Part shown: piece by piece, positions 1 to 8,411 of the stretch
How positions within the stretch are numbered: the first letter of the stretch is position 1
Layout: each line of letters begins with the position of its first letter
Translations under genes and position numbers: made by a program
Source of the DNA: Chlorobium sp.
GTDB taxonomy: Bacteria > Bacteroidota > Chlorobiia > Chlorobiales > Chlorobiaceae
Assembly: GCA_005862285.1 (NCBI GenBank)
Contig: SZXW01000010.1
Coordinates: 857,138-921,137 of the forward strand
Length of the DNA: 64,000 nt
Reading direction: 5' to 3'
Notes under the pieces: generated by a model
The model's input: only the letters and a program-made list of their open reading frames with translations
The model's database searches: none
Told to the model about the DNA's origin: nothing

Positions 1-52
1 ATTTCTTGCAGAAAGCACCCCTTTTTTTACTTAAATCAAACAGGAATCCATT

Positions 53-1048
53 ATGAAAAGAAACATTCTGTCCGCTTTGCTGGCGTTTACGTTCCTGCTG
101 TACAATTCGCTGAGCTATGCGGCACTCAACCAGATTACGGGCAACTGGAGAAACGCCGATCCGAACACAAGAGGGATAACGACCCTCGCCATTACCGGCA
201 ACGGTAATTCCCTGAGGATGCATGCATGGGGCAAATGCCATCCTCAGGATTGCGACTGGGGAGAAGTCGATGCCAACGCTTACGCTCCGAACGTTTCCTC
301 TCCTCTGGAGCCGAGTGCAAATGCCATTTCTGCTGTGTTCGCGACAGGATTCAGCCAGACGCTGGTCATCGTACGGCCTGCCGGTAACAACACTGTTCGA
401 GCTGAAGTTTTCACCCGCTTCACAGACGGCAGCGGCCGAAGCAACTATACCGAAGTCTACACCTTCAACAGGCAGATGCACTTGATGCCTCTCCATCCGG
501 TTCAGCCGATTCAACCTGTCCAGCCTGTCCAACCGGTTCAGCCAATCCAGCCGGTCAGGCCGATCCGCCCGATTCAGCCGCTTCTTCCTCAAGTGCAGGA
601 AGATTGTCTTTCGTTCAATCCGGCCACAGCGTCCGTCAGGAATATCGATGGACGCTGGACGATTGTCGACGGCAACCACTTGATGTTCAATTTCGGCGAT
701 AAAAGAATGGAAGCCCTGCAGGCTCTGAAGATCATCAAGTACTACAGGATGAACAGTTCCTGCTTCGTCGGACGCCCCGACCCGAGTTTCCAGTACCTGC
801 TGGTCAATGGTCAGGCTCCTCAGGGAAACCTGCCGGGTGAAGACTGTGTGAGCTTCAACCCCAACACCAGCGAGGTCAAAAACATCGGAGGACGCTGGAA
901 AATCGTCGACGGCAGCCATTGGGTCTTCGATTTCGGCGACAAGGAAGGCGAAGCCAGGACAGCCTTTGCCATAATCAGGAAATACGGATTCACCTTCGTA
1001 GGATATGTCGGCCGTCCAAATGCCAGCTTTATCTATCTGAGAAAGTAA
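53..1048 (+). CDS. Secreted protein with Pro-rich linker and two C-terminal repeats
   Basis: I do not recognise a named family. The 331-residue product starts with a signal peptide (about residues 1-23, hydrophobic core then SYA). A small N-terminal domain follows (about 27-140) with the Cys-containing stretch GKCHPQDCDWG. A proline-rich linker at about 148-180 is built from PVQP/PIQP units. Two homologous repeats of about 70 residues follow, starting at EDCLSFNP (about 183) and EDCVSFNP (about 263); both share GRW-IVDG, a FGDK motif and VGRP-SF-YL. The ATG has an AGGA ribosome site 7 nt upstream. A hairpin follows the stop, so the gene is probably monocistronic. It is likely periplasmic or surface-located; ligand and role are unknown. 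Confidence 0.85.
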   Translation: MKRNILSALLAFTFLLYNSLSYAALNQITGNWRNADPNTRGITTLAITGNGNSLRMHAWGKCHPQDCDWGEVDANAYAPNVSSPLEPSANAISAVFATGFSQTLVIVRPAGNNTVRAEVFTRFTDGSGRSNYTEVYTFNRQMHLMPLHPVQPIQPVQPVQPVQPIQPVRPIRPIQPLLPQVQEDCLSFNPATASVRNIDGRWTIVDGNHLMFNFGDKRMEALQALKIIKYYRMNSSCFVGRPDPSFQYLLVNGQAPQGNLPGEDCVSFNPNTSEVKNIGGRWKIVDGSHWVFDFGDKEGEARTAFAIIRKYGFTFVGYVGRPNASFIYLRK

Positions 1049-1070
1049 CCGGCCCTGGTATCTTCAGTCA

Positions 1071-1106
1071 AAACCCCCGGGTTCTTTCAGCAGAATCCGG
1101 GGGTTT
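1071..1106 (+). terminator. Hairpin after the secreted repeat protein
   Basis: Arms AAACCCCCGGGTTCT (1071-1085) and AGAATCCGGGGGTTT (1092-1106) pair over 15 bp with one G-T wobble and a short loop. Only a weak T tract follows. It lies between the converging genes ending at 1048 and 1213 and may serve both. Confidence 0.75.
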
Positions 1107-1212
1107 GCTGTTCATGCCGGAATTTTTCGGCCTATCGGCGATGATCGAAGGCTCTCATACAGGATCTTCCGATATGTTTCTCCGGTCTGTCACTCCGTAG
1201 CCGGTATCAGGC

Positions 1213-2109
1213 TCAGTCCGATGGATAAAGCGACCGCCAGTGCCGGGCGATCTCCTCGCGGCGGCAGATCCAGACCCCTTCACGATCCGTGATGTAATCG
1301 AGAAAACGCGCCAGAGCAAGAGCCCGGGCGGGATGGCCGCTGATTCGGGGATGCAGACCGACGCTCATCATTTTCGGCCGGTGCTTACCCTCGTTCCAGA
1401 GCTGATCGAAGGCATCTTTCAGCAGCTGGAAAAAGTCGTCGCCGCAGGCAAAGCCGTTGGGCAGCAGGTAGCGGAAATCGTTGGTGACCAGAGAATAGGG
1501 GATCACCAGGTGAGCGGGAGAGCCTTCAAACCAGTAGGGCAGGTCGTCGTTGTAGGCGTCCGAACTGTAGAGAAAGCCACCTTCGTTACGAATCAGCAGT
1601 CGGGTATGCTGACTGACCCTGCCGGTGTACCAGCCCACGGGACGACGGCCGCAGACCAGTTCGATGATCTCGATAGTGGCGCTGATGTGGCGGCGTTCCT
1701 CGTCCTCCGGTATGCTGCGGTAGTCCAGCCAGCGGTAGCCATGTCCGGCAATTTCGTGGCCGGCGGCAGCAAGAGCCCGGCCGATGGCAGGATTAAGTTC
1801 GAGGGCCCTGCCGCAGGCAAAGGCGGTCAGTGGAAGATTGCGGTTACCGAACAGCTCCAGAATACGCCAGAAGCCGGCACGAGAACCGTATTCGTACATG
1901 CTCTCCACACTGAGGTCCCGTTCTCCCTCACGGGCAGGACGGCCTGGAAGCTCGTGGAGATAGCTTTCGGAACGGGCATCGCCGTTGAGAACGGTCGATT
2001 CGGCGCCCTCCTCGATGTTGAGCACGAACTGGACAGCCACACGGGCTTCGTCCGGCCAGTGTGCATGGGGCGGATCGCCGCCGTACCCCTGAAGGTCTCT
2101 TGCCGCCAT
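1213..2109 (-). CDS. puuE: Polysaccharide deacetylase-fold protein, PuuE allantoinase type
   Basis: A 298-residue NodB-fold protein close to PuuE-type (cofactor-independent) allantoinases. The start reads RDLQGYGGDPPHAHWPDEAR, followed by VAVQFVLNIEEGAE, HEIAGHGYRW and GWYTGR, all typical of this subgroup. The reading frame stays open for 62 codons further upstream, but that part overlaps the previous gene. The chosen ATG lies inside TGATG, where it shares its A with the upstream stop, so translation is probably coupled. PuuE enzymes open the allantoin ring or act on related amides. No other purine-catabolism gene is seen here, so the true substrate is open. A spot count gives about 60% GC, higher than neighbouring genes, which suggests transfer. 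Confidence 0.8.
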   Translation of the reverse strand: MAARDLQGYGGDPPHAHWPDEARVAVQFVLNIEEGAESTVLNGDARSESYLHELPGRPAREGERDLSVESMYEYGSRAGFWRILELFGNRNLPLTAFACGRALELNPAIGRALAAAGHEIAGHGYRWLDYRSIPEDEERRHISATIEIIELVCGRRPVGWYTGRVSQHTRLLIRNEGGFLYSSDAYNDDLPYWFEGSPAHLVIPYSLVTNDFRYLLPNGFACGDDFFQLLKDAFDQLWNEGKHRPKMMSVGLHPRISGHPARALALARFLDYITDREGVWICRREEIARHWRSLYPSD

Positions 2110-2969
2110 CAGCCAAGCTCGAAAGTTGTGATCCCGAACACCTTGTCCAGCCGGTGGACCGGCTCCGGTCCGAAGTACATCCGGGCACACTCGAACACGT
2201 ACTCCGCGCCGAACTCGTCGGCAAGGGAGACTGCGTCCGTGTTTTTCATCGGAATATCGAGATAGACGTTCCGGCCGGGGGCTGCCGAAAGGCATGCCCG
2301 ATAGAGTTCCCGGGCGATGTCAATGGAGTCGGCAAAAAGCGGACCTATCTTGAAGCCTTTGCCGGTCCTTCTGAGGACGGCATAGCCGGAGAGGTTCCCA
2401 TTTTCAAGGTACCTGAACGATATTGCCTCTCTGTCGAACAGCCAGCGCTCGAGGAAGGGGAGACGGTCGAAGCCGAAACATTCCCGGTCGTACGCAGCGA
2501 TTGCAGCGAGACAGGCCTCTTCTATACCGGAAACGGCATCATGGCGGGGATATTCGCTGCCGACCCGGGCCCGGCGTTCATCCCGGTAAGCGATGGCAAA
2601 TCCGCCCCTGCTGTAGAACGGCTGCATGGCCACAACCCCGTCCATACCGATGCTGGCACCTTTTTTCAGGCGTCCGAGCAGCGTATCCCGCCGTTTATAC
2701 CAGAGAGACCGGCCGATCCCGGCGCTCCGGTACTCCGGCAAGACGATAAAAAAGCCCATGAAGCCATATTCGCCGTTGTAGGATACCAGAGATCCGCCGC
2801 CTATCATCCTGCCGTCGAGAAAATAACCGTAAAAAGCATCAGGAAAGACCGCGCAGAAAATCTCCGCATCGTGAACGCCGGGATCCCACCCTTCGTCCCG
2901 CGCCCATCCGACAAGTGTTTCGACCTGCTGCCGGTCAAGCTGTCTGAATTCAAATTTATCGGTATTCAT
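2109..2969 (-). CDS. GNAT-family N-acetyltransferase
   Basis: A 286-residue protein with an N-terminal GNAT domain. The acetyl-CoA-binding region reads MGFFIVLPEYRSAGIGRSL, the usual V-PeyRg-GiGr-L pattern, at about residues 75-93. The second half (about 150-280) resembles the extra C-terminal acetyltransferase lobe (Acetyltransf_18/YitH type) with GYAVLRR and IGPLFAD. It is the first gene of a two-gene unit; its stop overlaps the start of the PuuE-type gene by one base. It shares the elevated GC of its partner, so the two probably arrived together. The acceptor is unknown; an amine related to the partner's substrate is a guess. Confidence 0.8.
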   Translation of the reverse strand: MNTDKFEFRQLDRQQVETLVGWARDEGWDPGVHDAEIFCAVFPDAFYGYFLDGRMIGGGSLVSYNGEYGFMGFFIVLPEYRSAGIGRSLWYKRRDTLLGRLKKGASIGMDGVVAMQPFYSRGGFAIAYRDERRARVGSEYPRHDAVSGIEEACLAAIAAYDRECFGFDRLPFLERWLFDREAISFRYLENGNLSGYAVLRRTGKGFKIGPLFADSIDIARELYRACLSAAPGRNVYLDIPMKNTDAVSLADEFGAEYVFECARMYFGPEPVHRLDKVFGITTFELG

Positions 2970-3225
2970 GCGCTGTCACTCCTTGATACAACAATATTGC
3001 CCTGTAATATTCAAAATACGCATAGACTATTGAAAATAAGAGAGATAATGTCCTGTGAGACACTGTTGTTATTCCCGGAGAGTTCCTTCTTATACAACAA
3101 TATTCAAATACACAACGGGGCTGGAGATAGTGAAGAATGAAAATATCAGGATCAGGAATTTACTTTCCAGCCCATCGTTAAATCCTGCAGGATCTCGTCA
3201 TTTCATGCTGTCTGGCAATATTTCA

Positions 3226-3999
3226 TCAATTTTCTCTTTTCGGTACAATGAAGCGAATGAACCCGTAGAGGATTATTCCGGCCAGAACCGAAACCAGTGA
3301 AACAGCGACAAGCTTTCGGGACGGCTTGCGGTTTTCACGGTTTGTTTCAGGAACAAGTTCATCTCCTTTTTTACATGCTCCCCTGATCATTTTCGTTATT
3401 GTTCTTTCATCGATAACTGTGCCGGAAAGTTTCGCTTTTGTCAGGTTTGCGCCTTCCAGATTGGCCTTTTTCAAGTTGACATGTTCGAGATTGGCTTTCC
3501 TGAGATCGGTTCGTTCAAGATTTGCCTTCTCGAGATTGGCGTCCTCGAAAGAAGCTGCGGCCAGACAGGCCCGTTCAAGGTTTGCACGTTCGAGATTGGC
3601 TTTTCTCAGGTTCGATGCCGGGGCCTTTGCCCTTTCAAGGGAAGCCCTGACAAGATTGGCGTCCTCGAAAGAAGCTGCGGCCAGACAGGCCCGTTCAAGG
3701 TTCGCACGTTCGAGATTGGCTTTTCTCAGGTTCGATGCCGGGGCCTTGGCCCTTTCAAGGGAAGCCCTGGTCAGATTTGCGCCTTCCAGATTGGCTTTTG
3801 TCAGGTTGGCTCTCTCGAGTTTGGCTCCTGCGAGATTTGCCTCTGAAAGATCAGCTGCTTTCAGGTTGGCTTTTTCAAGGTCAGTGTTTGACAGGTCGGC
3901 ATGTGCGAGGTCAGGTTTCACATCCGGATTATTCTCTCTCCACCGGTTCCACGCAACGGAACCAAGCTTCAGGATATTCAACTGTTCAGAATTTGCCAT
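3226..3999 (-). CDS. Pentapeptide-repeat protein with C-terminal membrane anchor
   Basis: A 257-residue protein whose centre (about residues 30-195) is a long run of A(D/N)L-X-X pentapeptides such as ANLEK, ANLER and ADLSE, predicted to form a right-handed quadrilateral beta-helix. A hydrophobic segment near the end (about 228-250, VAVSLVSVLAGIILYGFIRF) should anchor it in the inner membrane with a basic tail. A 40-residue block (LERAKAPASNLRKANLERAN and onward) occurs twice in tandem, matching a 120-bp DNA duplication. Pentapeptide proteins range from gyrase-protecting DNA mimics to scaffolds; nothing here decides which. No operon partner is adjacent. Confidence 0.85.
   Translation of the reverse strand: MANSEQLNILKLGSVAWNRWRENNPDVKPDLAHADLSNTDLEKANLKAADLSEANLAGAKLERANLTKANLEGANLTRASLERAKAPASNLRKANLERANLERACLAAASFEDANLVRASLERAKAPASNLRKANLERANLERACLAAASFEDANLEKANLERTDLRKANLEHVNLKKANLEGANLTKAKLSGTVIDERTITKMIRGACKKGDELVPETNRENRKPSRKLVAVSLVSVLAGIILYGFIRFIVPKREN
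3541..3780. repeat. 120-bp in-frame tandem duplication
   Basis: Positions 3541-3660 and 3661-3780 are almost identical 120-bp units, with only a handful of mismatches, mostly at the far end of the second copy. The unit equals 40 codons, so the reading frame is kept and the pentapeptide helix is lengthened by about two coils. The near identity at DNA level implies a recent event. Confidence 0.95.
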
Positions 4000-4123
4000 A
4001 GTGGTATCAGAAGTTGCGTTTATATGAAAAAGTTAAATAATTTGATCGGGAATAACGCAATCAACGTTACTTTACAAGCCCGTCGAGTGTTCGACTTACA
4101 TTAACTTTCCGAAAAATAAACTG

Positions 4124-5032
4124 ATGCGTCGTCTATGGTTTCTCTGGATCATGATGATCCTGCTTGAAGGTTGTGCATCTTCATCTTCCTGCATGGATTC
4201 CCGGTTATGGCAGGCGTATGAACAGGTTTTCAGGAAAGCCAGATATGTGGATCTTACGCATACGATCACGCCATCGATTCCGGTATGGTCCGGATTTGGC
4301 AAATCGACATGCGGACCGGCAGAGGATCCAAAAACAGGAAAGCCCTATACCTGGAGCAGTGACGGGTTCGAAGCCACTCGTTATATGCTCGCAACGGATC
4401 AGTTCGGCACACAGCTTGATCCGCCGGCCCACTGGAATCCTTATTATCCTGCGATCGATGAGCTGCCGCCGACGTTTGCCGTTCGCCCCCTTGTCGTCAT
4501 ATCGATCGTGGATCAGGTTTCCGGAAATCCCGGCTACAGCCTCACCGTCGACGATATCCTCTCATGGGAGAAGCGGTACGGACGGATTCCCGAGGGGTCT
4601 GTGGTTTTCGTCCGCTCAGACTGGTCAAGGGATTGGCCGGACCCCTCGCTTGCAACCCGGCATCCATTTCCGGGAGTATCGCTCGATGCCCTGAAATTTC
4701 TGCATGAGCAGCGGCAAATCCTGTTTCATGGCCATGAACCGCTCGACACGGATGATAGTCCGGATCTTGAAGGTGAAGCCTGGTTGCTCCGGAACGGATA
4801 TACCCAGGCCGAGGGGGTGGCCAACCTCGACAAGGTGCCGGAAGCCGGTGCGCTTGTTGCGATGGGGTTTCCGAAATTTCAGGGAGGTCTTGGCGGTTAT
4901 GCCCGGTTCATCGCAATCTGTCCGCCTGACTGGAAATACGGCGTATCTGTGGGCGAAGTGCCGGAAAGTCCTTTGCCTAAAGCTTTGAAGCCGTTGCACT
5001 GGGACGAAGAACGCGGTATGCGGGTTAGATAG
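4124..5032 (+). CDS. Cyclase-family lipoprotein (kynurenine-formamidase-like fold)
   Basis: A 302-residue product. The N-terminus is a lipoprotein signal (hydrophobic run, then lipobox LEGC at about residues 14-17). The mature part belongs to the cyclase/KynB-like metal hydrolases: VDLTHTITPSIPVW near the start, then the degenerate metal motif FGTQLDPPAHW in place of the usual HxGTHxDxPxH, and later FHGHEPLDTDD. The first two histidines of the canonical motif are replaced by F and Q, so metal binding may be altered. No Shine-Dalgarno is obvious before the ATG. It converges on the CheB/CheR gene. The substrate is unknown. Confidence 0.8.
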   Translation: MRRLWFLWIMMILLEGCASSSSCMDSRLWQAYEQVFRKARYVDLTHTITPSIPVWSGFGKSTCGPAEDPKTGKPYTWSSDGFEATRYMLATDQFGTQLDPPAHWNPYYPAIDELPPTFAVRPLVVISIVDQVSGNPGYSLTVDDILSWEKRYGRIPEGSVVFVRSDWSRDWPDPSLATRHPFPGVSLDALKFLHEQRQILFHGHEPLDTDDSPDLEGEAWLLRNGYTQAEGVANLDKVPEAGALVAMGFPKFQGGLGGYARFIAICPPDWKYGVSVGEVPESPLPKALKPLHWDEERGMRVR

Positions 5033-5101
5033 AGCCGGTATGTCGAATATTCCTGCAGGTACACTTTCAAAAGGGTTCTTGTATTTCACGGAGTCAATAA
5101 T

Positions 5102-8101
5102 TCAGGGAATCTGCGGTCCGGCAATTTCAAAAAATGTTGTATAGACATAACAGTTCTGTTCGATGCTTTCGTATGAACGGATGGCCGAACTTACTTTTAT
5201 CCAGCGGCAATTTCCGCTGTCAGGCCGCATAAGGCCCATGACAACCTCCCGGACGTTTTTTCTTGTTTGAAGGGCTATGATTGCCGGGTGTTCATTGACC
5301 GGAAAAACAGACCCGTCCGTTCTGACAAGTTTCCATTGCAGTTTATCCATTGTTTTTCCAAGCATTTCCGCGGCGGAGATCCCCGTAATCTCTTCAGCTT
5401 CGTGATTGACCATTTCAATACGTCCTTTCGAATCCTGAAATATGCAGCCGACCGGCATGGTATCTATGAGAAACTGGAAACTTTCCTTGCTTTGACGAAG
5501 TCCTTTTTCCAATTCCTTGGATTTGGTGATATCGTTGAACGTTATCACCAGTCCGTCAATACGGTTTTCCTCCGTGCGGTAAGGCATGATCTTGACGGTA
5601 AACCACCGGTTATCGCTGGCTGCAACCTGTTTTTCACTGAAAACAAGCGAGCGGAGCACCTCCCGTCCATCTTCAGCAAGAGCAGGGTAATCGAGGTCGG
5701 TAACGATATCGGTGACAGGGCGCCCGATGTCGGAGGCAATCAGCTTTATGATGCTCGTCATGCGGGTGGTGAACCTGCGGATGTTCAGTTCGTCATCAAG
5801 GAAAAGGGTTGCTATGTCCGTGCTGTTCAGAAGGTTTTTCATGTCGTTGTTGGCCTGTGAAAGGTCGGTGACTTTCGACTGCAGTTCCTGGTTGACCGTC
5901 TGCAATTCCTCGTTCAGCGATTGCATTTCCTCCTTGGACGTGGTGAGCTCTTCGTTGGTACTCTGCATTTCCTCGTTTGATGACTGCAGCTCTTCATTTG
6001 TCGAGTTGAGCTCTTCCTGCGAGGTCTGCATTTCTTCGCGAATTGCCAGTATCTCATCTTTCGCCTGTTTCAGTTCTTCATGCAGCGATAAGATCTTTGC
6101 ATTTCCTTCATTGCTTATTGTCCCGTCGCTTTCCGCAACAGGGGAAGTTCTCTCTGAAACATCGGTAAATACAATCATTACCATGCCTTTCAGGGGATTT
6201 GGCTTGTCAATGAGTTTTACAGTCAAATCGATGCATTGAGTTCCTCCGTTTGTTCCTACGGATAACCCTTTTTTTGTCAACGATCCTTTCTGGCGAAGCA
6301 CATTGCCGAAAAGAAGGCTGAGTTCGTAGCGCATCCCTTCCCGGGCCATGGCGAAAACATTGAGATTTGCCTTGCCGGCCGCCGGTTCGAGATATTTTCC
6401 GGTACGGCCGTATATATAGACTATGTCGCCTTTATCGTTTGTCAATACTGCCGCCGGAGATAAATAATCGAGAAGAAGCTGCTCGGTCAGGGACTTTATG
6501 CTTGATTCTGAAGATGCCATGGGGGTAGTTTTGATTGAAATATCAGGGAGCTCTTTTGATGCGGAAGAAAAAGAAACAGTAACAGGAAATTCGACGGAAT
6601 CCTGCCTTATACCCTGACGAAGCTGCCTGAAAAGGCGGTTTTTATTGTCAAAAACCTCAAAAAGATGAGGGCTCGAGCCGATTGTTTCCGCAATTCCCAG
6701 AAAGAGTATTCCTCCGGTGTTCAGGCTGTAATGGAAAAGCGGGATCAGTTTTTTCTGGAGCTCCTGTTCCAGATATATCAGCAGATTTCGGCAGATGAGG
6801 ATATCCAGTTTTGTGAACGGTGGGTCCATGATGATATTGTGCTGTGCAAATACAATCGTTTCACGGATTTCTTTTGATATTTTGTATTCGCCATTATCCT
6901 CTTTTTTGAAAAACCGGCTGATGCGTTCCGGGGAAACGTCTGCCGTTATATTGGGTGGATAGAGTCCTGCCCGTGCTTTGTCGATGGCATCCCTGTCAAG
7001 GTCGGTCGCAAATATCTGGAGTTTGAAATTTCCGGAAGGTTTGACGGTATCGAGGACTTCTCTGAAAACGATGGCAAGCGAGTAAGCTTCTTCTCCGGTA
7101 GAGCAGCCGGCCACCCATGCACGAAGCATCCTGCCGGCAGGATGGGAAGCGATCAGTTGCGGAATTGCCTTTGTTTTCAGGATATCCCAAGCTTCAGGGT
7201 TTCGGAAGAAACTTGTTACACCGATCAGCAACTCCTTGAAAAGCAGCTCTGTTTCATCAGGGTTCTTCTGCAGGAATCTGACATAGTCCGAGATTTTTTC
7301 AATCTGGTGGATTCCCATTCGCCTTTCGATACGGCGATAGATGGTATTTTTCTTGTAGAGTGAAAAATCATGCCCGGTGTGTGAACGTAAAAGAATGACG
7401 ATTTTTTCCAGGGAGCTGACAGCTCTGTCTTCGAGAGCGATGATCGGCTTCAAGGTAACGGAAACATGCTTGAGATAGGCGGATATCCTGGCCGGAAGCT
7501 CTTCAACCGGTGCGATGATATCAGCCAGGCCGCTGTCGATTGCGCTTCTGGGCATACCGTCGAATTTGGCCGATAAAGGGTCCTGAACAAAAACCCCGCC
7601 GCCTTTTTCCTTGATCGCCCGCAGCCCCAGGGTGCCGTCGGAGCCCATGCCGGAAAGAATGACACCGATCGACCGGTGTTCAAGGTCCAGGGCCATGGAT
7701 CGGAAAAAGAAATCGATAGGCATCTTGAGCCCATGGGTTTTTACGATATCGAGAAGGTGCAGTGACCGGTGCAGTATCGTCATGTCATGGTTGGGCGGGA
7801 TCACATAAACGTGGTCCGGCTGGATTTTGAGCCGGTCGGAGACCTGCAGGACAGGCATTGAGGTGACGCGCTGCAGCAATTCGACCATAATTCCTTTATG
7901 GGCAGGATCGAGGTGCTGTACGATGACAAAAGCCATTCCGCAGGGGGAGGGAACGTTTTTAAGGAACGCTTCGAGAGCTTCAAGACCGCCTGCAGAAGAG
8001 CCGATTCCTATGACAGGGAAAGGACTTTCATTTTTCTGCCTGACAATATTTTCCTCTTTTTTTTTCGGTTCTCTTTTTCCGTCGGCAGGTCCTTTCTTCA
8101 T
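5102..8101 (-). CDS. CheB-CheR-PAS fusion protein
   Basis: A 999-residue multidomain signalling protein. Residues 28-210 form a CheB methylesterase domain with the Ser-His-Asp triad visible in GIGSSAGG (Ser35/36), VQHLDP (His63) and GMGSDGT (Asp155). No receiver domain precedes it. CheR N- and C-terminal parts follow at about 225-500, with the SAM site AGCSTGEEAY at 331-340. A long Glu-rich coiled coil (about 665-760, repeats such as NEELQS and NEEMQS) leads into two PAS domains (about 760-870 and 875-999). There is no kinase or output domain after the last PAS. No che operon or receptor gene is nearby, so its targets are encoded elsewhere. Confidence 0.93.
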   Translation of the reverse strand: MKKGPADGKREPKKKEENIVRQKNESPFPVIGIGSSAGGLEALEAFLKNVPSPCGMAFVIVQHLDPAHKGIMVELLQRVTSMPVLQVSDRLKIQPDHVYVIPPNHDMTILHRSLHLLDIVKTHGLKMPIDFFFRSMALDLEHRSIGVILSGMGSDGTLGLRAIKEKGGGVFVQDPLSAKFDGMPRSAIDSGLADIIAPVEELPARISAYLKHVSVTLKPIIALEDRAVSSLEKIVILLRSHTGHDFSLYKKNTIYRRIERRMGIHQIEKISDYVRFLQKNPDETELLFKELLIGVTSFFRNPEAWDILKTKAIPQLIASHPAGRMLRAWVAGCSTGEEAYSLAIVFREVLDTVKPSGNFKLQIFATDLDRDAIDKARAGLYPPNITADVSPERISRFFKKEDNGEYKISKEIRETIVFAQHNIIMDPPFTKLDILICRNLLIYLEQELQKKLIPLFHYSLNTGGILFLGIAETIGSSPHLFEVFDNKNRLFRQLRQGIRQDSVEFPVTVSFSSASKELPDISIKTTPMASSESSIKSLTEQLLLDYLSPAAVLTNDKGDIVYIYGRTGKYLEPAAGKANLNVFAMAREGMRYELSLLFGNVLRQKGSLTKKGLSVGTNGGTQCIDLTVKLIDKPNPLKGMVMIVFTDVSERTSPVAESDGTISNEGNAKILSLHEELKQAKDEILAIREEMQTSQEELNSTNEELQSSNEEMQSTNEELTTSKEEMQSLNEELQTVNQELQSKVTDLSQANNDMKNLLNSTDIATLFLDDELNIRRFTTRMTSIIKLIASDIGRPVTDIVTDLDYPALAEDGREVLRSLVFSEKQVAASDNRWFTVKIMPYRTEENRIDGLVITFNDITKSKELEKGLRQSKESFQFLIDTMPVGCIFQDSKGRIEMVNHEAEEITGISAAEMLGKTMDKLQWKLVRTDGSVFPVNEHPAIIALQTRKNVREVVMGLMRPDSGNCRWIKVSSAIRSYESIEQNCYVYTTFFEIAGPQIP

Positions 8102-8411
8102 GATCAGTCCTTTTTAGGAAGATTGTATCGCAGAATCCTGCAAATCATATAAATCATACTGTAAATGTACGAAGAAAGTCAATATTTCAACGATACACAC
8201 CGCGACATAACGTTTGTCCGTTTATTTAACGCTATTTCAGCTTTCTCAAGAGAAAAGGGAGTAAATATTCTTGAGCATACAGATGAACCGAAAAAAATCT
8301 GAAATGGTCATTTATTATAATGATCATATTCTTTTACTTTATTTTTTTTAAATTAAAATTCATATGAAATTCAATTTGCCTCCGTTTCCGGACAACCTTA
8401 CCTGAACGAAG
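8102..8411. other. Divergent intergenic region, no gene seen
   Basis: AT-rich spacer between the divergent CheB/CheR fusion and the BMP lipoprotein gene. It must hold both promoters. A partial dyad (GGTCATTTATTATAATGATCA, 8307-8327) is a possible regulator site, but I cannot tie it to a known factor. Confidence 0.4.

Noticed and set aside
1240..3140. Long plus-strand frames opposite the PuuE and GNAT genes
   Set aside because: Antisense frames kept open by high GC; they show no family features, whereas the minus strand has clear motifs.
3326..4027. Long plus-strand open frame opposite the pentapeptide gene
   Set aside because: Mirror of the repetitive minus-strand gene; the Ser/Arg/Phe-rich translation is an antisense artefact.
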